From Edaphobacter sp. (GTDB taxonomy: Bacteria > Acidobacteriota > Terriglobia > Terriglobales > Acidobacteriaceae), in the NCBI GenBank assembly GCA_025462645.1, contig JAOAPB010000062.1, positions 1-64,000 on the forward strand: 64,000 nt of DNA. The letters run 5' to 3'. Position numbers and translations under genes: made by a program. Shown here piece after piece: positions 54,158-63,847 of the stretch. Under the pieces are notes generated by a model, which was given only the letters and a program-made list of their open reading frames with translations, made no database searches and was not told the DNA's origin. How positions within the stretch are numbered: position 1 is the stretch's first letter; each line of letters opens with the position of its first letter.

Positions 54158-55030
54158 ATGGGTTATAAGGCGAAACCTGCCATAGGGCTGGTGGCGGTGA
54201 TCATATTGCTCTTCCTTTGCCTTGAAAGGTCGGCGATCGCACAGAACCCAGCGGCAAAGACGAACGAGCCAGGAGATTTGCAGCTCCAGCTCGCAATGAC
54301 TCTTGTCGGTAAGGGATTGTTTCTAAGAGGTTTCTATCTCAACAACGATTTAGCATATGACGCTGCAGGCCGAGTCGTTGGGGCGCCAAAGATGGGTGCC
54401 TGGACCGTTGCCGCCGTGAACGTATTGAAGGCTGAGCGTCTGGGGCCCAAAGAGATTGAGCTGGATGGGGTTCGGGCGGCAATTCGGTACAATCCCGAGG
54501 CGAATGAGTTCCAGAGGCATCCCTTGAATGACGAGAAAGTAAAGATTTTGGTGGCGGATTCAGAAGACTTTCAAGGCTTCGAGGCAGCGATTCGCGCGAT
54601 TTTCTCGATGGGGATCGATCCAGCGCTTCAGAGAGCGATGCCGGACTTCTGGCGACATTACTTCGACCCTAAGCTGCCTTGGCCGCAGGATTCGCTGAGT
54701 GGCCAGACGATCTATTCACTCGCAGGGGGATCAAACCAAGCTAAAGATGTGTCGCCGCCAAAGGTAGATCGCCAGGCGGAGGCGAAGTTCCCCAGCTTTG
54801 CACAGAGGGACAAAGTACAGGGAACAGTGCTGTTGCGAATAGTGGTAGATCCAGAGGGAGTTCCGCGCCGGATTGCCCTGACTCGACCGTTGGGCTACGA
54901 GTTGGATGAGAGTGCGGTGGAGGCGATGGCGAAATGGCATTTTCAGCCTGGAATGAAAGATGGTAAGCCCGTAGCTGTCGGGATAATGGTCCAGCAAGAG
55001 TTTTCGGCTCCAGCGCCTCCCGGCAGGTAA
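54158..55030 (+). CDS. TonB C-terminal domain protein
   Basis: A 290-residue protein from ATG 54158 after GGGAGG; longer frame from 54128. It starts with a signal-like hydrophobic segment (AIGLVAVIILLFLCLERSAIA). The middle region is not recognised. Residues ~205-290 are the TonB C-terminal domain (KVQGTVLLRIVVDPEGVPRR, then YELDESAVEAMAKWHFQPGMKDGKPVAV), which contacts TonB-dependent receptors. A normal TonB membrane anchor with a Pro-rich linker is absent, so it may be a periplasmic TonB-like protein. Confidence 0.85.
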   Translation: MGYKAKPAIGLVAVIILLFLCLERSAIAQNPAAKTNEPGDLQLQLAMTLVGKGLFLRGFYLNNDLAYDAAGRVVGAPKMGAWTVAAVNVLKAERLGPKEIELDGVRAAIRYNPEANEFQRHPLNDEKVKILVADSEDFQGFEAAIRAIFSMGIDPALQRAMPDFWRHYFDPKLPWPQDSLSGQTIYSLAGGSNQAKDVSPPKVDRQAEAKFPSFAQRDKVQGTVLLRIVVDPEGVPRRIALTRPLGYELDESAVEAMAKWHFQPGMKDGKPVAVGIMVQQEFSAPAPPGR

Positions 55031-55039
55031 TACGAAGCT

Positions 55040-56350
55040 CTATGCAGAGCGGACCGATACAGCTTGAGCGGATACTTCGATCTGAGCGGCGGCGTTGGGC
55101 GACGCGATGATGAGGCGGATGGCTTCCAGGAGCAACCAGGCATAGCCAAGGACGAGCAGGCACTGGACCCCGAGGAAGACGAAGCAGCCTTTCTGATGAG
55201 CGAGGAGCCCCTGATGGAACGCCTGCGCCGAGAACTGCTTGTATACGGTAGCCCAGTAGCTGGGTCCTACCACGGCGACGACTCCAAAGAGGGCGAAGGC
55301 GGCGGACTTCAGCCTGCTTTGTGCCGGAACAAGCAGGCAGATAGGAAAGAGGGTAAGCATCAGATAGGGGGGCCAGGACTTCTTTGAAAAGAGGAGCAGG
55401 GCCAGGGTAAGGGCGGCCATTCCGAAGGTGAGGGTTCGGAGCCGAAGGGCAGGAGAGGCCCGGCGTACAGCGTTGGCTATCAGGACGAAGAGGATGGCCA
55501 CAGAGGCAAGCACAAGACTGTCCCAGAAAAGAGGCGGGGGAGTAATGCCGACGATAGCCTCTATGAGGTAGGGCAGGTTGTTGGCGGTCTTCATGTGCCC
55601 TTCATGCGTAAGTGCGCCGAGGATTGGGACATGAGTTGCCAAGAGCGCTCCGTAGACGACGCCTATCGGGATAGCAATACCCGCTACCCAGCGCCAGCGG
55701 CGAGGGACCGCGACAAAGAACGCCGGCACATAGAGAAGGGGCAGGAATTTGATCGTGGCCACACCCATGCCGACGGCTGCTCCCGAGGCGAGGAAGCGGT
55801 TCCTATAGAGCAGAAGCACGGCGAAGGCGAGCAGGGTGGCGATAATGACGTTGTCCTGACCATCGATGGCTACGAACTGGAGACTTACCGCACTGCAGAG
55901 ATAGAAAAGAGCTCCGGTGCGGAGTTCCTGCTCAGAGAGGAAGCTGCGGCCGACACGAAGCCAAATGGGAAGAAGCAGCCACTCGACGCAGATCGCGAGA
56001 AGAATGATGGCGAGCGGCGTAAACCAGAGGCGGATAGCGAAAGCATCCAGATAGGGATGCAGCGGAGCGTAGCTGGTGTAGAAGTCGCGATAGGGAAGAT
56101 GGCCGCGAAGAACGTAGTTGGCCTCCTCCCAATAGTAAGCGGGAATATCGCCGCGGGGCTGGAGGCGGAGAACGAAGAAGATGCCGAGGTACATCGCCAG
56201 GCGGCTGACGATAAGTGTGACCGCCATGAGACGATCGAAGGTCTGACGTGGAAGCGCGCGGAGGCGACTGCTGGATACAGCGGCAACACTGACGATTCCA
56301 GTCACGACACCGAGAGCGGCTCGGGCGGTAAGTGTCTGATTACCGGTCAA
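55040..56350 (-). CDS. Glycosyltransferase-87-like membrane protein
   Basis: A 436-residue integral membrane protein with about ten helices. The loop after helix 2 (DIPAYYWEEANYVLRGHLPYRDFYTSYAPLHPYLDAF) fits polyprenol-phosphate-sugar dependent glycosyltransferases (GT87/GT39-like), where acidic residues in the first periplasmic loop are catalytic. Later helices have VIIATLLAFAVLLLYR and FLPLLYVPAFF. It begins with a TTG after GAGGG. Acceptor unknown; it lies in a run of similar envelope-polysaccharide genes. Confidence 0.7.
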   Translation of the reverse strand: MTGNQTLTARAALGVVTGIVSVAAVSSSRLRALPRQTFDRLMAVTLIVSRLAMYLGIFFVLRLQPRGDIPAYYWEEANYVLRGHLPYRDFYTSYAPLHPYLDAFAIRLWFTPLAIILLAICVEWLLLPIWLRVGRSFLSEQELRTGALFYLCSAVSLQFVAIDGQDNVIIATLLAFAVLLLYRNRFLASGAAVGMGVATIKFLPLLYVPAFFVAVPRRWRWVAGIAIPIGVVYGALLATHVPILGALTHEGHMKTANNLPYLIEAIVGITPPPLFWDSLVLASVAILFVLIANAVRRASPALRLRTLTFGMAALTLALLLFSKKSWPPYLMLTLFPICLLVPAQSRLKSAAFALFGVVAVVGPSYWATVYKQFSAQAFHQGLLAHQKGCFVFLGVQCLLVLGYAWLLLEAIRLIIASPNAAAQIEVSAQAVSVRSA

Positions 56351-56450
56351 AGTATCCCTCGAATTTCCTCTGCTTAGCGTATTGTGACATGACCCGTGTA
56401 ACTAGGCTGTGAGATGAGAACTCTTGCTGTTGCGGAGTTGGAGCGTGGCA

Positions 56451-58178
56451 CTAATGTTCGAGCTGGGCAGTGCTGGGCTGTTGCCCCAGACTGGTCTGCA
56501 GGAGCCGGGGGATCGGTTTGCGTCGATGTAGGCGATGCGGAGTATCGGGCAAGGCCGAGTCGAGGCGGTAGAGGATGAGGAGGTTGCGCTCAGGGTCGTC
56601 CATGGCCGGGAAGGCCGCGACGCGCTGGAGTTGATACATGGGCGTGAGGGCGTCCATCTTGTCGTCGTCCACCTGGTTCCAGGTGACATACCAGCCGGGC
56701 TGGTAAGCACGGACGCGGACAGCGAGATCCATCGTCCCGAAGTCATCGCAGATGGAGGGCAAGCCGGTCATCAGTGACAGATCGGAGCCACTGATGGAGA
56801 GGATGAGCGGGTTGTGAGTATGGTCGGCAGTGACGATGTCGTGGATTTGCGAGGCAGCGCTGGCGAAGGTGTACTCGGGATTGCGGACGTAGTGAAGGGT
56901 TTGACGTGCGTCGGAGAGAGCGATGATTACAAGGACCGCAATCGCAAGGGCAGCGGCAAGACGTTGGCCAGGAGCGATGATTCGGCTATGGCGCCAGATG
57001 CTCTCGAAGATAACAGGAACAAGCAAAGTAAGGGGAATGGAGACGACTAGGTAATACCGGGGCTGCAGGTTGTTGTGATAGGCAAGGAAGACGGCGTATC
57101 CGACAACCCAGAGGAGTAGCGCTGGAATAAGCGGGTTGCGGAGAATGCGTGGCACGAAGAGGAGAGTGATTACGGTTGTCACGAGGGCCAGTGGATAGAG
57201 GATGTGGCCGATCCAGAGACCATCGGCGAAGGTGTCACGAAGGACGAAGAAGGCGTTCTCCGACGTGATACCAGTATAGGCATTAGCGCTGAAGAGGTAG
57301 CGATAATCGTTTAGGAAGTGGGGGCGGACGATGAAGCCGTAGTATCCGAGCCAGATAATGGCGGCCAGCGCAACGACAGGAAGACTCAGACGGAGTAAAA
57401 GACGGAGACGATATTCGGCGCGAGCCCAGAGGAGCCACCCGATGGCGGGAAAGAGGAAGACCGCCGTGGTCTTGGTAAGGACCATGAGGGGGAGAAGTAG
57501 ACCCAGGGCAATGATAGGGACGATGTGTTGATGGCGGACTCGCCAGAAAAAAGAGCTGCTTCCCTGCTCCAGAGTGGCGTAAGAGGCGGCAAGAAGAGCC
57601 AGCAAGGTGAGAAGAATGAGCATCGGTTCGAGGATAGCCAAGCGAGTAAAGGCATAGCAGAAGGGACTTACGGCAAGGAGTAGGACCGCAACGGCGGGAG
57701 CCAGAGAACCCGCTCTCTCTTTGCCAATCGGCGTCGACAGGCTCTGCCAGCGTCGGAGAAGGAGCCAACAAACCAGCAGGATAAAGGCAAAGATGCTTAC
57801 CGCGAGCGCGCGGGCAGCGACGAGATTGGCTCCAGTGAATCGGAAGACAACAGACTCAATCAGCGGCCAGACCGGAAGCGCGACGGCTGGATTAAAGTCT
57901 CCCGGGACGTACCAGTGGCCGCTCTGGAAGTGGCGGATGGCGGCATCGCTGTACCAGCCCTCGTCGGTGTATTTGGACCAGTCCATCCACGGGGAGTTAT
58001 TGGGGAAATCTGCTTTGAGATGAAGTGCGTGAAAAAGGACAAAGGTAACAGCAATTAGCAGGAGGATGAATTCCGTAATTTTGCTAACAAATCTGCCGGC
58101 AGTAGAGCGTGAGGTCGGGATGGAGCCGAATAACATTAGGGAGTTCATGAATAATTGAATCAACGTGTAAATGATCAA
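56451..58178 (-). CDS. Glycosyltransferase family 39-like membrane protein
   Basis: A 575-residue integral membrane protein. The segment after helix 1 (FPNNSPWMDWSKYTDEGWYSDAAI) has the acidic periplasmic-loop pattern of GT39/ArnT-type enzymes that use polyprenyl-phosphate sugars. About twelve helices follow, with a C-terminal periplasmic domain (SIPLTLLVPVIFESIWRHS, then MTGLPSICDDFGTMDL). Start: TTG 58178, or ATG 58148. The tail after ~540 (PHRLHRRKPIP) is basic. Target polysaccharide or lipid unknown. Confidence 0.75.
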   Translation of the reverse strand: MIIYTLIQLFMNSLMLFGSIPTSRSTAGRFVSKITEFILLLIAVTFVLFHALHLKADFPNNSPWMDWSKYTDEGWYSDAAIRHFQSGHWYVPGDFNPAVALPVWPLIESVVFRFTGANLVAARALAVSIFAFILLVCWLLLRRWQSLSTPIGKERAGSLAPAVAVLLLAVSPFCYAFTRLAILEPMLILLTLLALLAASYATLEQGSSSFFWRVRHQHIVPIIALGLLLPLMVLTKTTAVFLFPAIGWLLWARAEYRLRLLLRLSLPVVALAAIIWLGYYGFIVRPHFLNDYRYLFSANAYTGITSENAFFVLRDTFADGLWIGHILYPLALVTTVITLLFVPRILRNPLIPALLLWVVGYAVFLAYHNNLQPRYYLVVSIPLTLLVPVIFESIWRHSRIIAPGQRLAAALAIAVLVIIALSDARQTLHYVRNPEYTFASAASQIHDIVTADHTHNPLILSISGSDLSLMTGLPSICDDFGTMDLAVRVRAYQPGWYVTWNQVDDDKMDALTPMYQLQRVAAFPAMDDPERNLLILYRLDSALPDTPHRLHRRKPIPRLLQTSLGQQPSTAQLEH

Positions 58179-58305
58179 CCTGAAACCTGACTACACCAGC
58201 ACTGGTTTCACTGGCTCCTCTGATGCTCGCCGTACGGTCTTAGCTGCCTCTATCGCTGCTCCATCTTAATCTAAATGGCGATGTGCTGGTGTATAGGCCG
58301 ATTTA

Positions 58306-59574
58306 TCAACGGTTATGAACAATCTCGGCAAGAAAGAGGATCGATTCAAAAGCAGCCAAAATTGATGCCGCGCGTAAAGTTACAAACTTTTGAGTGATGT
58401 TGCGATCTATATAGCCAAAAAAAAGAATTAGCAGTATCGGATCGAAATAGCGCTGGAAGTCGACTTTCAACATCAAAAACGAAATTAGAAAGAGGAATAT
58501 TAAGAGGTTTGAATATCGAGAACACCGCCTTCCTAAGAAGCAAAGAATCAATAAACCGAGATAAGCGGAAATGAAAAACAACAGAGGACCGCATGCAGTT
58601 CCACTCATCCTAAATATACTTGAAACGATTCCACCGTTCGTAATATATGCGGTCGACAGGTAGCGATGGAAGATCAGCCAAAATGGGGCTGCTCCGCTTA
58701 TGCAAACCAACATTATTATGAAGATCCGACGATCCAAACATACAAAGTTGCCAGCCTTTTCTAAGGCAAGCTCAATTATGAAAGGCGTCGCATAAAATGC
58801 AATCATCACCAATGGAAATAGAAGCGCAGCGAGCGAAAACCCCTCATGACGCTCTTGAAACATGGGCGGTGTAAGACCATGCCATATAGTGAAGAGATAC
58901 CAAGCGGGCATGAGACCGAGTAAGCTGCTGAAAATAAAAATCTTATCCTTGCGCAACTTTGCCCACAAGAAAATTACCGCGTAACAACTCAAGAATAGAT
59001 AGATCTGGCGGGTATAAAAGGCGCAAAGACAAATGAGAGGCACACTGGCAACGATCAGTTTGTGGAGGAAATTGGGTAACCTTATTTCATCATGTTGCGT
59101 GAGGACGTCTATCAAGAGAGCCGAAAGAATGACAAACAGTAAAGCTAAATTGTCTGTCATCGGCCAAAAAGCTTCTGCCCTAAAATACGGCGATAGAAGT
59201 AAAACCCCGCCCGTAATCCACGCCCATTCTTTGGAGCCCCGAATATTTCCGTAGCGTACATATAGAAGCTTCACAAAAAGGAAGTAGATGCCCAGGCTAA
59301 GGCCCACGTTGCTGGCGCGGAAGGCCTTATCACGACCAAGAAGGGGATTTAGAGAGTTAAGTATATGGAATAGCGGCGGTGTCGCCGACGAGTAGTTACG
59401 GACAACGTCTTTCCAGTGACCTTTATGGAAAGCCTCTATGGCAGGAAGGTGAAACAAATAGAAATCGGCATGGGCAGCTCCGTGCCTACCCTCGCCCCCC
59501 AAAAAGCCAAGAACGAATAACGAAACCAATCCTGCAGAGTAGCTCAAGTCTGGGCGTGATATTGGATTTCTCAA
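58306..59574 (-). CDS. Multi-pass membrane protein, likely polysaccharide related
   Basis: A 422-residue protein with about eleven hydrophobic segments. It begins RPDLSYSAGLVSLFVLGFLG and has the loop HGAAHADFYLFHLPAIEAFHKGHWKDVVRNYSSATPPLFHIL, again a GT-C-like first loop. The base composition is clearly more A+T-rich than its neighbours and the flanking spacers, which suggests recent transfer. No family name can be given with confidence; a mannosyltransferase-like GT-C protein is possible. Confidence 0.65.
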   Translation of the reverse strand: MRNPISRPDLSYSAGLVSLFVLGFLGGEGRHGAAHADFYLFHLPAIEAFHKGHWKDVVRNYSSATPPLFHILNSLNPLLGRDKAFRASNVGLSLGIYFLFVKLLYVRYGNIRGSKEWAWITGGVLLLSPYFRAEAFWPMTDNLALLFVILSALLIDVLTQHDEIRLPNFLHKLIVASVPLICLCAFYTRQIYLFLSCYAVIFLWAKLRKDKIFIFSSLLGLMPAWYLFTIWHGLTPPMFQERHEGFSLAALLFPLVMIAFYATPFIIELALEKAGNFVCLDRRIFIIMLVCISGAAPFWLIFHRYLSTAYITNGGIVSSIFRMSGTACGPLLFFISAYLGLLILCFLGRRCSRYSNLLIFLFLISFLMLKVDFQRYFDPILLILFFGYIDRNITQKFVTLRAASILAAFESILFLAEIVHNR

Positions 59575-59627
59575 GTTGCTTGTAATGACCCTTTTCTTTT
59601 CATTCTCTAACTAACATAACCAATCAC

Positions 59628-60719
59628 TTATTCGTAAGACAGAGCATCGATGGGGTCCTTGCTGGCCGCCTTGAACGCGGGGTAGAGTGCTCCGAACAGG
59701 GCGCCTACGAAGGCAATCACGACGGACTTCCAGACATACGGCAGGTTGATGACGAAGTCCAGCGTCGGAAACCTGTTCTGCAGGATGCCGCTGAGCGCAT
59801 AGCTGGCTGCGACCCCGAGAACGATACCGGCCAGGGCGAGCAGTCCCGTCTCGCGCAGGACGATGCCGATGATATAGAGACGGGAGGCTCCGAGGGACTT
59901 AAGGATTCCGATCTCGCGGGTGCGCTCCATCACAGCTGTGTACATTGCCTGAAAGATGACGAGAAAGCCGATGACGACGGCGATGCCGATGACAACACGA
60001 AGGCCGATGTTGAACCCGGGGAGGGCGTTTGGCGTCATCGAGGAGAGGTACTCCTCCGTCTTGAGAACGCTATAGGTATTCATGCCCGGAGTCGCGAGAA
60101 TCTCGTCTCTGACAGCGTCCTCATACTTCGGCGGATCTTCCGTCTTGAGATAGAACATCGTCGCTTTTCCCTCATTGCCGGTGAGGACACCCATCGTGTC
60201 TATGGGGATGAACTTGCGACCGCCCTTGCCGTGATTGACAATGCCGCTGATGCGGAAGGGATGATTGAGTACCTGGATGGTGTCTCCGACGTTCTTGCCG
60301 TCAGCGGCGTACTCGTCGACGATGATGTCGTAGGGCGCCTGGAAGGGACCGCCGGAGCGGAAGACGAAAGGAAGCAGATCGTTATAGCTCTTGAAATCGA
60401 TGCCGTAGATATTGTCCAGCGTGCTGGTGATCTGAATATTGACAGGGGCGGCAACCTCGACGTGCGGCAGCTTGGCGAGAACATCGGCAACCTTGACGGA
60501 CGCGGCAGCAGGGCTCATGCCAACGAAGTTGTTGGTTGTGCTGGGGCGGACGAACATGTCCATGCCGATGCCGTTCTGGCGCTCCTTGAAGCCATTAAGC
60601 TTGCCCATCAGGATAGCGGTGATGGAGAGGATCATGATGACTTCAATGGCAACGGCGAAGACGCTGATGAGAGAGCGCAGCGGACGGTGGACAAGATTGC
60701 CGACAACAAGTTTATTCAT
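59628..60719 (-). CDS. FtsX/MacB-type ABC transporter permease
   Basis: A 363-residue permease of the MacB/DevC class: LVHRPLRSLISVFAVAIEVIMILSITAILMG, then a periplasmic domain (~50-220) and MERTREIGILKSLGASRLYIIGIVLRETGLLALAGIVLGV with a C-terminal YPAFKAASKDPIDALSYE. The partner ATPase is not in the window. It may export lipids, peptides or polysaccharide intermediates (inference). Confidence 0.9.
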   Translation of the reverse strand: MNKLVVGNLVHRPLRSLISVFAVAIEVIMILSITAILMGKLNGFKERQNGIGMDMFVRPSTTNNFVGMSPAAASVKVADVLAKLPHVEVAAPVNIQITSTLDNIYGIDFKSYNDLLPFVFRSGGPFQAPYDIIVDEYAADGKNVGDTIQVLNHPFRISGIVNHGKGGRKFIPIDTMGVLTGNEGKATMFYLKTEDPPKYEDAVRDEILATPGMNTYSVLKTEEYLSSMTPNALPGFNIGLRVVIGIAVVIGFLVIFQAMYTAVMERTREIGILKSLGASRLYIIGIVLRETGLLALAGIVLGVAASYALSGILQNRFPTLDFVINLPYVWKSVVIAFVGALFGALYPAFKAASKDPIDALSYE

Positions 60720-60803
60720 ACAACTACTAGTGTATGGGAGAGCGACTTATACAGATACGAGAAGAGTACCCGTGAAGCCGGAGAGACACTTATTCCCGAA
60801 TCT

Positions 60804-62336
60804 CTAAGCCGAATCCCGGCCGGTGCTGTGCCATCGGCGAACCGTTGAAACGGTGCGAGGGATGCTATGCACAGGAATCCTGCGTCGAACAGCAACCTTT
60901 CCGGGCCCTTTGAAAAGCATCCCGAACAGCGGCATGGCATAGGCAGCCGATAGAGCGGCAATAACGATGCTGAACGAGCTCAAGCCAAGCATACCAATCA
61001 CCCCCCCGAGCATACCCTCGGGGGCAATATGACTGAAGAGCGCGATCGCCAACAGGCCCCACGGAGAGTCCCGAACGCTGCCGCAGAGCGAGTCAAACAG
61101 GGTAAATAGCATGGTCCACAGGACGGGAGCAAGGATGAGAACACCAATCCATCGGTCTATGTGATAACCCTCTGCGGACGGGCTAAAGGAGATCCCGGTA
61201 GTAACGTCATCGTCCGCAAGTCCACCTAGCTCATGAGCATAGAAATTGCCGAAATTGACAGCGGGCTTGTTAGGCCAGAAGACGTGCGGAACAAGGTTGC
61301 CAAAGTACATAACGATGGGCGAATATCCAAAGGGCCCGGAGCGCTCTGTACCCTCAATCAGCGTATCGTCCGCGGCAATCATCTGCAGGCGGTCAAACAC
61401 TCCTTGTGGCCTGTTGTAGTAGCCCTGGGTCTTCGCTTCAAAGGCATCCTGAATGTCCTGCTCAGCTCGTTGACGAGTATCTCCCAGGTTGGAGAGCAGG
61501 TTGACCGCAGTGTCGAAGTTCTCTGCGATACTTCCTGTTTCGCTTCTGAAGTTTCTACCGTATTGAGAATAAGGAATCATATACTGCTGCATGAAGATGA
61601 CTACGAGGATTCCGCCAATTATCTGATAAAGATTGAGCTTATAGCGCATAGACCCTGCAGCGACGACCCAGCAAAGAAAAGGGGTGAACAGCCCCTCCTT
61701 GGAGAATCCGATCAGACCACCGAGGAAGATCGCTGCTCCCGACAGCAGAACCGGAAGATTGACGCTGCTTGTGCCGCCGCTCTTTCGTATCTGATAGATA
61801 GTGCCAAGGATCATCGCCATCTGAAGAAAGCGATTAAGTTGAGCGAGAACGCTCATAACCGAACCGCTCTGCGTCGGTGCTAACGATAGGATAAATGTAA
61901 CGATCAAGCCCGTGGCCATGCAGCCAATTGTAGAGTTCTGAATGTTCTCATCCGTAACCAGGCTTCCGAGCAACGCGCGCTTGCGGGTTAAGCGACGGCT
62001 GATGAAGACGGCGCCCAGCATAGCCGTGATGCCGCCAAGGAACACCTGTATAGTCAGAAGAGGGAGTAGGAGATGAGAGTCCGCCGGCTCCCCAAGAATA
62101 GCCTTCCAGCACAGACCGACAATGACGCCCAGAAGCGCGTAGAAAAAGACATAGGCGCCTGAAGGACGCGTGAGGCCTCCTGCGAGGTTGAAAGCAACAG
62201 TAGCTACCATGATGAAGAGAAAGCTGCACAGCGTGAACATCAGGGCTGTCCCTTGAAACAACTGGACTCCGCTGAGCAGCGCGGCAAAGCCTAAGGCATG
62301 CCAGAGCGAGATCCGTTCTGGATAGGGGATGCGCAC
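60804..62336 (-). CDS. Multi-pass membrane protein, polymerase-like
   Basis: A 510-residue integral membrane protein with about twelve helices and a large hydrophilic loop near residues 270-360 (YGRNFRSETGSIAENFDTAV, then DAFEAKTQGYYNRPQGVFDRL and FGYSPIVMYFGNLVPHVFWP). This layout resembles O-antigen/exopolysaccharide polymerases of the Wzy type, but sequence motifs are not diagnostic. GTG start at 62336. Together with the neighbouring GT-C proteins it suggests an envelope polysaccharide locus. Confidence 0.6.
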   Translation of the reverse strand: MRIPYPERISLWHALGFAALLSGVQLFQGTALMFTLCSFLFIMVATVAFNLAGGLTRPSGAYVFFYALLGVIVGLCWKAILGEPADSHLLLPLLTIQVFLGGITAMLGAVFISRRLTRKRALLGSLVTDENIQNSTIGCMATGLIVTFILSLAPTQSGSVMSVLAQLNRFLQMAMILGTIYQIRKSGGTSSVNLPVLLSGAAIFLGGLIGFSKEGLFTPFLCWVVAAGSMRYKLNLYQIIGGILVVIFMQQYMIPYSQYGRNFRSETGSIAENFDTAVNLLSNLGDTRQRAEQDIQDAFEAKTQGYYNRPQGVFDRLQMIAADDTLIEGTERSGPFGYSPIVMYFGNLVPHVFWPNKPAVNFGNFYAHELGGLADDDVTTGISFSPSAEGYHIDRWIGVLILAPVLWTMLFTLFDSLCGSVRDSPWGLLAIALFSHIAPEGMLGGVIGMLGLSSFSIVIAALSAAYAMPLFGMLFKGPGKVAVRRRIPVHSIPRTVSTVRRWHSTGRDSA

Positions 62337-62483
62337 TCAATCTCATTTCTCGCTAGCGTCTGCTTCAGGCGTAATTTACCTGTAACGTGTAGTGTAGACT
62401 ACCACGAAATCTATCCTGCCTCTATCAGAACTGCAAGGGAAGCGATGCAGGACTTTAAGTAGTGTTCAACCGCTTCAAAACGG

Positions 62484-62619
62484 CATCCAGCTGACATCTT
62501 CTTCGTGCTATCCAGCTACATTCTCGCGGTAGACAACCAGCGGTTCCGAATAGCGCATTTTGCGAGGGATCTACCCGCTCTATCTTGCCACCCTAATCAT
62601 CGTTCGAAGGCTACCCTGA
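62484..62619 (+). pseudogene. Acyltransferase-3 gene fragment
   Basis: Two frames give HPADIFFVLSSYILA and, after a shift, LRGIYPLYLATLIIV-RRLP with a stop at 62619. DIFFVLSxYIL and R-IYPLY are acyltransferase-3 signatures, in the right order and spacing. The rest of the gene is absent. The remainder of 62337-63221 (including a frame near 62810-63020 beginning AQYAPTVLLSAVYVFGVFGL) has no supported gene. Confidence 0.5.
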
Positions 62620-63221
62620 ATCTCTTAGTAGGGAGGCGCCCCATAAACGCGTGGGGCGTGTCGCGACATACCGCCATCTCTTTTACGACTTGTCTCCTCA
62701 TGGCGCAGGCGCGGTTTAAAAGCTCGGAAGAATCAATTTCCCGAACTGGTCGCCCTCCGCAGGGACATTGTTTTTATCTCGTGCTCCCTGGATCGGCAAC
62801 TCTGTTTTGAAGCTCAATACGCGCCGACTGTCCTCCTCTCGGCGGTCTATGTCTTCGGCGTCTTCGGCCTGACGGCAGTCTACGGCATCAATCACGCCGC
62901 CTGCCCTACAACGCCATCAAATTCAACCAGATTTCTTGGCGTCTTTCTTCTTCGAGACACCGTTTCGCCGACGTATCCTGCAGGACTTACGACCCCGTCG
63001 CGGGAATCAATCGTAATCAGCTCCATGGCACAGTAGCCTCGATGGAGCCACCTTTTGAGACCTCGCTCCAAATCTAACTAGTTTGGTTCCAATCAGGTAT
63101 GAGGACAAGAAAAGGTGAAACAGCTTTGACTTTGATGCGAATCCAGAGCTATTCTGCCCACAACCGCAGGTGGAAAGGGCGGACGCAGACAAATGGTGAG
63201 AACGTAGGCTGAGCGGAGCGA

Positions 63222-63644
63222 ATGGAAAGATTCTGCGACGAGCTGCGATGGGAGCGGGAACGCCGGGAGGTCTCGATCGAGACGATCTGTGAGGTGACGA
63301 AGATTTCGTCGCGTCATGTGCGCGCCCTGGAGGCTGGAGAGTACGAGCAACTACCGGGAGGAGTATTCCGGAAGGGTATCGTGCGCAGCTACCTTCGTGT
63401 CCTTGAGCTGGATGAGGTGCCTTGGATAGAGCGGTTTGAGGCAAGCCTGCGGGAGAGTGGCGCGACCGCTGAATCTGGAGACGAGGATTGGGCGGAGTTC
63501 GCCGAAAATGTCCGAAGGAACCGGGGCTCGGCGGAATCCGGCACTAGGCTGCGCTGGATGGGCGTTACCGTGATGGTGGTCACACTTGTAGTTCTGGGGT
63601 GGGCCGTATGGAAGTTTGCCTTGCATGCACGGTTGTTTCAATAA
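63222..63644 (+). CDS. RodZ-like helix-turn-helix membrane protein
   Basis: A 140-residue protein with an N-terminal HTH_25/XRE domain (LRWERERREVSIETICEVTK, then HVRALEAGEYEQLPGGVFRKGIVRSYLRVLELDE), a linker and one C-terminal membrane helix (MGVTVMVVTLVVLGWAVWKF). This matches cytoskeletal RodZ-type proteins, which link MreB filaments to the membrane and support rod shape. It lacks the usual periplasmic domain, so it is a short version. ATG 63222 lies 203 bases before metK. Confidence 0.8.
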   Translation: MERFCDELRWERERREVSIETICEVTKISSRHVRALEAGEYEQLPGGVFRKGIVRSYLRVLELDEVPWIERFEASLRESGATAESGDEDWAEFAENVRRNRGSAESGTRLRWMGVTVMVVTLVVLGWAVWKFALHARLFQ

Positions 63645-63847
63645 ATTTGTAAATAACCATCCTGCGAAGAATTTCGCACCCTCTTTGAACGACATTCCCA
63701 TTCGATGCGTGATATCGCAGTTCGCTGTTAGCTGAGAGCGGATGGCTGGCGAACTTTGCTCGGTGGAAGAGGCGAAGGGTAGAATGGATGAGTTGTATTC
63801 TGCGCGGGCAACGTGTCCGTCGCGGGGATTTTTCTGGAGGATTTGTT

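Noticed and set aside
63645-63847. SAM riboswitch before metK
   Set aside because: No conserved SAM-I, SAM-II or SAM-IV core could be recognised by eye, only a weak GTTCGC/GCGAAC pairing.
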